A DNA stretch of 5,541 bases, taken from contig CAZKHA010000212.1 in assembly GCA_964552325.1 (NCBI GenBank), positions 1-5,541 of the forward strand, written 5' to 3'. Below, piece after piece: positions 1 to 5,541 of this stretch (position 1 is its first letter; each line of letters starts with the position of its first letter). The notes below the pieces were generated by a model that saw only the letters and a program-made list of their open reading frames with translations, searched no databases and was not told the DNA's origin. The position numbers were made by a program, and so were the translations under genes. The stretch is from CAZKCK01 sp964552325. GTDB taxonomy: Bacteria > Bacteroidota > Bacteroidia > Bacteroidales > TTA-H9.

Positions 1-68
1 CCCCAGTCCACGGTTGCTGATGAAGGCTTGAACGTGTTGCTGTTTCAATAATTTTTGGTTCTTGGTGT

Positions 69-117
69 TTAATGCCTGTTAATGCGCTGTAAACATGGTT
101 AATGCGCTGTCAAATGG
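69..117. repeat. Short tandem repeat, about 20-bp period, in the leader
   Basis: The 13-mer GTTAATGCGCTGT occurs at 78-90 and again at 98-110, exactly 20 bases apart. The similarity runs on as AAACATGG (91-98) against CAAATGG (111-117). A degenerate third copy, TTAATGCCTGT, begins at 69. The unit is AT-rich at its left end and GC-rich in the middle. It lies about 60-110 bases upstream of the -7 element of the efflux operon. Direct repeats at about two helical turns could be binding sites for a regulator on one face of the DNA, but this is inference. No known operator is recognised, and a simple replication-slippage repeat is an equal possibility. Confidence 0.6.
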
Positions 118-128
118 CACCAAGGTGC
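117..128. repeat. Small inverted repeat GCACC-AA-GGTGC
   Basis: The two 5-base arms are perfectly complementary and separated by AA. The element sits directly after the tandem repeats and about 50 bases before the -7 element. It is too short, and lacks the T-run, to be an intrinsic terminator. It could be half of an operator or a chance palindrome. The overlapping CACCAAG (118-124) is also the reverse complement of CTTGGTG (61-67), so the tandem repeat lies between two complementary 7-mers. Confidence 0.3.
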
Positions 129-158
129 TTTAAAGTTTTGCTCGAATTTGCCTCAAAC

Positions 159-214
159 CATGCTAAAATTAAGCCGTACCTTTGCTCGTACGTAAATCGC
201 CAATTTTAGCCATG
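159..214. promoter_or_regulatory. Inverted repeat bracketing the -7 element and reaching the start codon
   Basis: GCTAAAATT at 162-170 is the perfect reverse complement of AATTTTAGC at 202-210. Allowing one bulged base, the pairing extends to CATGCTAAAATT (159-170) against AATTTTAGCCATG (202-214), so the right arm includes the adaptor ATG. Nested inside, CGTAC (175-179) and GTACG (188-192) are also complementary, with an 8-base loop. The -7 element overlaps the inner arm. The structure could be a DNA operator that blocks the promoter. In a longer transcript starting upstream of 159, it could instead be a hairpin that hides the start codon. Neither role is proven, and chance complementarity in AT-rich DNA remains possible. 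Confidence 0.4.
177..184 (+). promoter_or_regulatory. Bacteroidota-type -7 promoter element (TACCTTTG)
   Basis: TACCTTTG matches the Bacteroidota primary sigma -7 consensus TAnnTTTG at every fixed position. It lies 27 bases before the adaptor ATG at 212, which would place the transcript start near 190 and leave a leader of about 20 bases. The -33 element is less convincing: the nearest upstream TTTG (147-150) is 26 bases away, a few bases more than the usual spacing of about 19-23. It may therefore be a weak or regulated promoter. The element lies inside an inverted repeat (159-214), which would let a repressor cover it. Confidence 0.5.
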
Positions 215-1243
215 AACATAAAATACTTAGCTGTTCTTTGTGTACCGATTTTAATTTCGTGTAAATCAGGAACTGATACCAAAAAGCGTAAAACCGACGA
301 CAAGACGCCCCTTGTGGTTGAAACCATGGTACTATCACCTAGTGCCTCAAACCTTAACCAAACCTTTACGGGCACCTTACTGGCTAATGAAGCCGTTGAA
401 ATACGTGCCGAAGTGCCGGGCAGGATAGAAACCATTGGATTTGAAGAAGGTGCTCAAGTGGCAAAAAACCAATTGCTTATTAAAATTAACGACGATGAAC
501 TGCAGGCACAACTGCTTAAGATAGATGCCCGTGTAGAATTGGCCACCACCGAAGTTAACCGAAAGAAAGAACTGTTTGCCCTTAAAGGTATTAGCCAGGA
601 AGAACTGGACATCAGCACCAATAACCTCCGTACTTTGGTTGCTGAAAAAGAGTTGCTAAAAGCACAGCTCAACAAAACCGAAATAAGGGCGCCCTTTGCA
701 GGGACCATCGGTTTGCGAAGCCTTAGCGTGGGCGCGTTTGTTACTGCTACGGCCTTGTTAACCACCTTACAACAAATCGATCCCATAAAAATTGATTTCA
801 AGGTTCCCGAAAAAACCAACCGTTTGCTCAAAAAAGGCCAGGAATTTAGCTTTACCACCGAAGGCAGTTCCACGACTTACCAGGCAAAGGTGTATGCCAA
901 AGAATCGTATATTGACCCCGAAACGCGAACGATTCTGGTGAGGGCCTTGTGCAGGAATATCGACCAGCAACTTATCCCGGGCTCATTTGCCCGCATCAAG
1001 CTGCAGCTCAACCCTAACCAACAAAGCATCTTTATACCGGCACAAGCGGTAATACCTGTTTTAAACGGCGAACAAGCCTACATTATAAAAAATGGTTTAG
1101 CCACCCCTTGCCCTGTTGCTACCGGCATACGAACCGACAGCACTGTAGAAATACAAAACGGATTGAATGCTGGCGATACATTGATACTTACGGGTTTGCT
1201 GCAGCTTAAGCCCGGCCAACCCATTACTTCGCGCACCAAATAA
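212..1243 (+). CDS. RND efflux periplasmic adaptor (membrane fusion protein), lipoprotein
   Basis: This is a 343-residue AcrA/MexA-type adaptor that links the RND permease to the outer-membrane channel in the periplasm. I start it at ATG 212 rather than the in-frame TTG at 182, because 212 gives a clean lipoprotein signal: a short hydrophobic stretch ending in LISC, with Cys17 the predicted lipidated residue. The TTG also overlaps the likely -7 box. After a charged linker (about 18-33) comes a split lipoyl/barrel-sandwich domain (about 58-95 and 156-180, the second half opening with EIRAPFAGTIG). A short alpha-hairpin (about 97-153) is inserted between the halves. Its tip carries R117, L121 and S128 in the RxxxLxxxxxxS pattern known in this family for docking TolC-like channels. 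A beta-barrel domain (about 190-265) and a membrane-proximal domain (about 270-340) complete the fold. The mature part has two further cysteines, C247 and C300. There is no Shine-Dalgarno sequence. A 19-base gap to the permease gene indicates co-transcription. The substrate is unknown. Confidence 0.95.
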   Translation: MNIKYLAVLCVPILISCKSGTDTKKRKTDDKTPLVVETMVLSPSASNLNQTFTGTLLANEAVEIRAEVPGRIETIGFEEGAQVAKNQLLIKINDDELQAQLLKIDARVELATTEVNRKKELFALKGISQEELDISTNNLRTLVAEKELLKAQLNKTEIRAPFAGTIGLRSLSVGAFVTATALLTTLQQIDPIKIDFKVPEKTNRLLKKGQEFSFTTEGSSTTYQAKVYAKESYIDPETRTILVRALCRNIDQQLIPGSFARIKLQLNPNQQSIFIPAQAVIPVLNGEQAYIIKNGLATPCPVATGIRTDSTVEIQNGLNAGDTLILTGLLQLKPGQPITSRTK

Positions 1244-1262
1244 CCCAAGCACCTTACCCATT

Positions 1263-4200
1263 ATGAATATAGCTTCGGTAAGCATTAACCGCCCCGTACT
1301 GGCTTCGGTTATCTCGATAAGTATTGTGATTTTTGGATTGGTGGGATTCCGCCTTTTAGGCTTGCGTGAGTACCCGAGCGTTGACCCTCCCGTGGTAACC
1401 GTAACCACCACCTATATTGGCGCCAATGCCGATGTAATTGAAACCCAACTAACCGAGCCCCTAGAGGAATCGATTAATGGAATTTCGGGCATAAAGACCC
1501 TTAGCTCCAACAGCAGCGATGGGCGTAGCACCATAACTGTTGAGTTTGACTTGGGCGTGGATATGGAAGCCGCCACCAACGATGTGCGCGACAGGGTTTC
1601 GCGGGCCGTGAAAAACCTACCCGCCGATGTTGACTTGCCCGTTGTGGTAAAATCAGATGCCGATTCGGACCCTATATTGATGTTGGCCGTCCAAAGCAAT
1701 ACGCGCAACTTGCTTAATTTAACCGAAATAGCCAACAATGTATTTAAAGAGCGTTTACAAACCATACCCGGTGTGAGCGAGATACGCATTTATGGTGAAA
1801 AGAAATACGCGATGAAACTCTTGATGGATCCCACCAAGATGCAGGCGTTTCAACTTACACCCAGCGACCTGCGCACTGCTTTAGCCCGCGAGAACGTGGA
1901 GCTTCCCTCAGGCAGGATTGAAGGATACCAAACCGAGTTAACCATCCGAACCTTTGGCAAGCTGCAAACTGAGGAGGATTTTAACAACCTGATAATTAAA
2001 GATAAAGATGGTGTTTTAATACGTGTAAAGGACATAGGTGAAGCACGCCTGCTACCCGAAAACGAACGCTCACTGCTAAGGGGAAACAACGGAATACCCC
2101 AGGTGGCGCTTGCTATCACGCCTCAGCCCGGCTCAAACCATATTGCCATAGCCGATGAGTTTTATAAACGATTGGGCAAGCTCAAAAAAGAATCGCCCAA
2201 GGATTTGAACCTTAACGTAACCCTCGACACGACTATAGGGATACGCAAGGCCATTAAAGAAGTGGGAGAAACCATTTTGGTGGCTTTTATCTTGGTGGTA
2301 ATCATCATTTTTGTGTTTTTGCGGCATTGGCGTACGACCTTAATACCTGTAATAGCCATTCCCATTTCGTTGGTAGGCGGCTTTTTCGTGATGTATATCT
2401 CGGGCTTTACCATCAATATTTTAACGCTCTTGGGTATAGTGCTAGCCACAGGCTTAGTTGTGGACGATGCCATTGTAGTGCTCGAAAACATCTACAAGAA
2501 AATAGAAGCCGGTATGCCGCCCATGCAAGCAGGGCACGAGGGCTCGAAGGAAATATTGTTCGCCATCATTTCTACCACTATTACCTTGGCTGTGGTGTTT
2601 TTGCCCATCATCTTTTTGCAGGGGTTAACCGGGAGGCTGTTTAGGGAATTCGCCGTGGTAGTATCGGGGTCGGTGGTTATTTCGGCCTTTGTTTCGTTGA
2701 CGCTAACGCCCATGATGAGTGCAAGGTTGCTGCGTAAACAAACCTCTCATTCAAAAATCTACAAAAAATCGGAGCAGTTTTTCGATTCTTTAACGCAAGC
2801 CTATAATCGTTCGCTCCAAAAATTCATCGAACGGAAACTGCTGGCCATCCCCATTTTTTTGCTCACGGTAGGGTTAATTGTTTTCTTGTGGAATAACATA
2901 GCCAGTGAGTTGGCGCCTTTAGAAGACAAAAGCAGGATTCGTATTGTTTCCACAGCTCCCGAAGGAACCTCGTTCGAGGCTATGGATGGGTACATGAGCA
3001 AACTCATTACACTTGTTGACACCCTTCCCGAGAAGGAGTTCATTATCTCGGTTACAGCCCCGGGTGGAATGGGGGCCGTAAATTCTGGGTTTCTGAGGAT
3101 TGGTTTTACCCAACCAAATGAACGGCAACGGAGCCAGCAGCAACTCACTGACTTGATTAATCCCTTGCTTAAAAAGTACAACTTTGCCCGTTCGTATGCT
3201 ATGCAAGAGCAAACCATTGGTGGCGGGATGCGCAGTGGGCTTCCGGTGCAGTTTGTAATACAAGCGCCCGATTTTGAGAGCCTTAAAACGGTTGTGCCGC
3301 AATTTATGGAAAAGGCCATGGCGAGCAAGGTTTTTCAGGTGGTGGATATAAACCTAAAGTTTAACAAACCTGAGTTGCGTATCGAAATTGACCGCGACAA
3401 AGCCCGTTCGCTTGGTGTAAGCGTTCACGACATTGCTGAAAGCATGCAGTTGTACTTTAGTGGCCAGCGTTACGGCTATTTTATATACCATAACAAGCAA
3501 TACCAAGTAATTGGGCAGGCATATCGGGTAAACCGTGACGACCCCTCCGATTTTTCGCAGGTGTATGTTCGCAGCAACACCGGTAAACTGATTCAGCTCT
3601 CGGAGTTGGTAAAAGTAAGCACGCAAAGCAGTCCGCCGCAACTGTATCGTTTTAACCGTTATGTGGCTGCCACCATCTCAGCCCAAGCTGCCAAAGGCTT
3701 GACTATTGGCCAGGGCATTGTAGAAATGAACCGTATTGCCGATGAGACGTTATCGGATCAGTTTAGCACTTCGTTGGCGGGCACTTCGCGCGAATTTGCC
3801 GAGAGCAGTGGCAGCTTATTGTATGCCTTCCTTTTTGCGCTTATCCTTATTTATTTGGTATTGGCTGCCCAATTCGAGAGCTTCCGCGATCCTTTAATCA
3901 TCATGATAACCGTTCCTTTAGCCATGGCAGGGGCGCTACTTTCGTTGTATGTGTTTGGTCAAACACTCAATATTTTTAGTCAAATTGGCATCATTGTTTT
4001 GGTGGGCATTGTTACCAAGAATGGGATATTGATTGTGGAATTTGCCAACCAACGCAAGGAAGGCGGGCTTGGAGTGATTGATGCGGTTATAGATGCGGCC
4101 ACACAACGCCTGCGGCCTATTCTGATGACAAGTCTTGCAACCATGTTGGGCGCGCTACCCATAGCACTGGCACTTGGGGCTGCCGCAAAAAGCAGGGCTT

Positions 4201-4304
4201 CGATGGGGATTTCTATTATAGGTGGCTTGCTGCTTTCGCTGCTGCTTACCTTGTATATAGTACCGGCCATGTATGCCATAATTTCGAAAGGAGTGAAAAA
4301 ATGA
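1263..4304 (+). CDS. RND efflux permease, HAE-1 (AcrB-like) family
   Basis: This 1013-residue inner-membrane proton/substrate antiporter is the pump's energised subunit and should work as a homotrimer. It has the full duplicated RND layout: TM1 (about 12-33), a first periplasmic loop (about 34-334) with porter and docking subdomains, TM2-TM6 (about 335-488), TM7 (about 526-543), a second periplasmic loop (about 544-849), and TM8-TM12 (about 850-1008). Proton-relay residues are present: D401-D402 in TM4 (GLVVDDAIVVLENI), K919 in TM10 (VTKNGILIVEFA) and R949 in QRLRPILMTS, matching AcrB D407/D408, K940 and R971. Their presence favours HAE-1 over the metal-exporting branch. It is slightly shorter than AcrB (1049). 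By eye, the AcrB switch-loop phenylalanines (F615, F617) fall on Ala/Pro/Gly here (about 596-609), so the substrate range probably differs from AcrB. No Shine-Dalgarno sequence precedes ATG 1263. The 3' end overlaps the channel start as ATGA. The reading frame is intact throughout. Confidence 0.97.
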   Translation: MNIASVSINRPVLASVISISIVIFGLVGFRLLGLREYPSVDPPVVTVTTTYIGANADVIETQLTEPLEESINGISGIKTLSSNSSDGRSTITVEFDLGVDMEAATNDVRDRVSRAVKNLPADVDLPVVVKSDADSDPILMLAVQSNTRNLLNLTEIANNVFKERLQTIPGVSEIRIYGEKKYAMKLLMDPTKMQAFQLTPSDLRTALARENVELPSGRIEGYQTELTIRTFGKLQTEEDFNNLIIKDKDGVLIRVKDIGEARLLPENERSLLRGNNGIPQVALAITPQPGSNHIAIADEFYKRLGKLKKESPKDLNLNVTLDTTIGIRKAIKEVGETILVAFILVVIIIFVFLRHWRTTLIPVIAIPISLVGGFFVMYISGFTINILTLLGIVLATGLVVDDAIVVLENIYKKIEAGMPPMQAGHEGSKEILFAIISTTITLAVVFLPIIFLQGLTGRLFREFAVVVSGSVVISAFVSLTLTPMMSARLLRKQTSHSKIYKKSEQFFDSLTQAYNRSLQKFIERKLLAIPIFLLTVGLIVFLWNNIASELAPLEDKSRIRIVSTAPEGTSFEAMDGYMSKLITLVDTLPEKEFIISVTAPGGMGAVNSGFLRIGFTQPNERQRSQQQLTDLINPLLKKYNFARSYAMQEQTIGGGMRSGLPVQFVIQAPDFESLKTVVPQFMEKAMASKVFQVVDINLKFNKPELRIEIDRDKARSLGVSVHDIAESMQLYFSGQRYGYFIYHNKQYQVIGQAYRVNRDDPSDFSQVYVRSNTGKLIQLSELVKVSTQSSPPQLYRFNRYVAATISAQAAKGLTIGQGIVEMNRIADETLSDQFSTSLAGTSREFAESSGSLLYAFLFALILIYLVLAAQFESFRDPLIIMITVPLAMAGALLSLYVFGQTLNIFSQIGIIVLVGIVTKNGILIVEFANQRKEGGLGVIDAVIDAATQRLRPILMTSLATMLGALPIALALGAAAKSRASMGISIIGGLLLSLLLTLYIVPAMYAIISKGVKK
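4287..4304 (+). promoter_or_regulatory. Shine-Dalgarno-like AAAGGAG and ATGA stop/start overlap
   Basis: AAAGGAG at 4287-4293 lies seven bases before the channel ATG (4301-4303), near-ideal spacing for a Shine-Dalgarno sequence. The permease stop TGA (4302-4304) overlaps that ATG, so translation of the two genes is probably coupled. The adaptor and permease starts have no such purine run, as is usual in Bacteroidota, so this site stands out. It also encodes the permease C-terminal Ser-Lys-Gly-Val, so part of it may be incidental. Confidence 0.6.
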
Positions 4305-5541
4305 AGCTGAAAATAGTTGTCATAGCAGGGCTTTTGCTCTTAAACCTTAAGGCGCAGTCGCAAAGAAAACTCAGCCTTGTAGAGGCTTTGTCAGCCGGTC
4401 TAAAAAATAACTATTCCATATTGCTTGAGCAGAACAACCTCAGCATGGCCCAAAACAACAACACCCTTGGCAATGCAGGAATGCTCCCAAGCCTAAACGC
4501 TACGGGAAGCTACGTTAACACTACCAACAATACGCACCAAGAATACTATGATGGACGTGTGCGTGATGCAGCCAATGCCCAAAACTATTCGCTTAACACT
4601 GGCTTGGCCCTTAACTGGGTGCTGTTTAATGGTATGGCCATGTTTACCCAAAAGGCCAAACTTAACGAAGATCAAAAACTTGCAGAGGCCACTTACCGTA
4701 ACCAAGTTGAATTAACGGTAGCGAATATTACTGGGGCTTATTTTGCTGTGGTTCAACAAGCAAAACTGGTAGATGTGGCTTTAAAGACCGTAAACTTTAG
4801 CATTACGCGCAAAGAGTTGATGAAGCAAAAGTTTCGTATTGGCAATGCTTCGGAACTCGATTATTTACAGTCGGTAGTTGATTTGAACTCTGACAGCACA
4901 GCCTTGTTAAAAGAAAACCAAAACCTTACAGAAGCCCTTGCCAACCTCAACTTTTTGGTGGGTTACAGCCCTCAAGAAACCTATAAAACCGAGGATACCA
5001 TCTTGTTGCAACCCCTGACCGACTACCAAAGCTTGGCTAAGCCACTTGCTGAATTAAACAGCAACATTGCAATGGCTACCAGAAAAAGCCAAATTGCTGC
5101 CTATAACCTTCGCCTAGCCCAATCAGCCAAGTACCCGGTATTAAGCTTTACATCGGGGTATAATTTTACCAAGGCACATTCGCAGGTAGGCTTGATAGAG
5201 ACCAACCGCAATTACGGCCCAAACTATGGCTTGAATTTTACTTATACCTTATTTAATGGCTTTACTACGCAGCAAAAAGTCAACAACGCGCGCCTTGCCC
5301 AGCTATCGCAGGAGCTGCAGCTAAACGAAACCGTCGCTGGTATTCAATCGGAATTGTATAAGCTCTATACCAATTATACTACCTACACTAAAATAATGGA
5401 GCTTGAAGATTCGAACGTGCGAAATGCCCGACAAAACACCAAGGTTGCCTTCGAAAAATACCGCCTAGGCGAACTGAACGACTTAGATTTTAGGCAAATA
5501 CAACTAAAGCAAGTAGCAGCCGAAAACCAGTTGGTGCAAGC
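4301..5541 (+). CDS. TolC-family outer-membrane efflux channel, 3' end outside window
   Basis: The reading frame is open from ATG 4301 to the window edge: 413 complete codons plus two bases, with no stop. Family members are usually a little over 400 to about 480 residues, so probably only the last few tens are missing. Residues 1-18 form a Sec signal peptide (MKLKIVVIAGLLLL core, probable cleavage after A18), so the protein goes to the outer membrane. The mature start KLSLVEALSAGLKNN matches the opening helix of TolC/OprM-type outer-membrane factors. Two structural repeats are visible: the outer-membrane strand regions end in LFNG at 108-111 and 317-320, and the long-helix motifs are KFRIGNASELDYLQ (177-190) and KYRLGELNDLDFRQ (386-399). 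The barrel and coiled-coil tunnel form as a trimer that docks the adaptor. No Cys follows the signal peptide, so it is not an OprM-like lipoprotein. It is translationally coupled to the permease and is the pump's cognate exit duct. Confidence 0.95.
   Translation, partial: MKLKIVVIAGLLLLNLKAQSQRKLSLVEALSAGLKNNYSILLEQNNLSMAQNNNTLGNAGMLPSLNATGSYVNTTNNTHQEYYDGRVRDAANAQNYSLNTGLALNWVLFNGMAMFTQKAKLNEDQKLAEATYRNQVELTVANITGAYFAVVQQAKLVDVALKTVNFSITRKELMKQKFRIGNASELDYLQSVVDLNSDSTALLKENQNLTEALANLNFLVGYSPQETYKTEDTILLQPLTDYQSLAKPLAELNSNIAMATRKSQIAAYNLRLAQSAKYPVLSFTSGYNFTKAHSQVGLIETNRNYGPNYGLNFTYTLFNGFTTQQKVNNARLAQLSQELQLNETVAGIQSELYKLYTNYTTYTKIMELEDSNVRNARQNTKVAFEKYRLGELNDLDFRQIQLKQVAAENQLVQ

Noticed and set aside
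1..51. Possible 3' end of an upstream + strand gene (16 codons ending in TAA at 49-51)
   Set aside because: It is too short to judge. Two minus-strand frames are also open across much of the same stretch, and none gives a recognisable motif.
50..57. Second possible -7 element AATTTTTG with TTG at 28-30
   Set aside because: It misses the first consensus base and lies 155 bases from the start codon. It is weaker than TACCTTTG at 177-184, though it would matter for the hairpin model if real.
137..188. 8-base direct repeat TTTGCTCG at 137-144 and 181-188
   Set aside because: It is short and AT-leaning, and the second copy is partly explained by the -7 element. It could easily be chance.
182..211. 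TTG start giving a 10-residue N-terminal extension of the adaptor
   Set aside because: The codon overlaps the likely -7 promoter element, and the extension would bury the lipoprotein signal. ATG 212 gives a normal signal peptide with lipobox.
454..873. Minus-strand open frame of 139 codons inside the adaptor gene
   Set aside because: It lies wholly antisense to a well-supported gene, its translation is low-complexity and rich in Ser/Leu/Val, and no family resemblance is seen.
2327..2644. Plus-strand frame of 105 codons within the permease gene in another frame
   Set aside because: The Cys/His/Ser-rich translation is typical of an out-of-frame reading of transmembrane codons. The permease frame is uninterrupted here.
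2801..3328. Minus-strand open frame of 175 codons inside the permease gene
   Set aside because: It is antisense to a conserved RND permease region, with a Ser-rich shadow composition and no recognisable domain.
1..5541. tRNA, rRNA, CRISPR array, insertion sequence or intrinsic terminator
   Set aside because: No cloverleaf, spaced array, transposase or terminal inverted repeats, or GC hairpin with T-run was found. The operon's own terminator should lie beyond the window.

Overview
The window holds one rightward operon encoding a complete RND-type tripartite efflux pump: a lipoprotein periplasmic adaptor (212-1243), an inner-membrane RND permease of the HAE-1/AcrB type (1263-4304), and a TolC-family outer-membrane channel (4301 to the window end, cut off at its 3' end). 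All three are in the usual adaptor-permease-channel order and share codon use and base composition. I see no frameshift, insertion or sign of recent transfer.

The organism is most likely a member of the Bacteroidota. The adaptor has a signal-peptidase II lipobox (LISC). The first two genes have no Shine-Dalgarno sequence. A perfect Bacteroidota-type -7 promoter element (TAnnTTTG) lies just upstream of the first gene. The gene order is common in that phylum. Genus or species cannot be given from this sequence.

Layout. 1-211 is a non-coding leader, or at most the last 16 codons of an unidentified upstream gene. It holds a roughly 20-bp tandem repeat (69-117), a short palindrome (117-128), the -7 element (177-184), and a bulged inverted repeat (159-214) whose arms bracket the -7 element and reach into the adaptor start codon. 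212-1243 is the adaptor, followed by a 19-base gap. 1263-4304 is the permease. It overlaps the channel gene by four bases (ATGA), with an SD-like AAAGGAG seven bases before the channel start. 4301-5541 is the channel gene, still open at the window edge.

How the parts work together (family knowledge): the permease uses the proton-motive force, through a TM4 Asp-Asp pair and TM10 Lys, to take substrates from the periplasm or outer leaflet. The adaptor, anchored by a lipid, bridges it to the outer-membrane channel and carries the RxxxLxxxxxxS hairpin-tip motif used to dock TolC-type channels. The substrate cannot be read from the sequence, and no regulator gene lies in the window. The coding part looks like an ordinary efflux operon rather than a new system. 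The least explained DNA is the 211-base leader.
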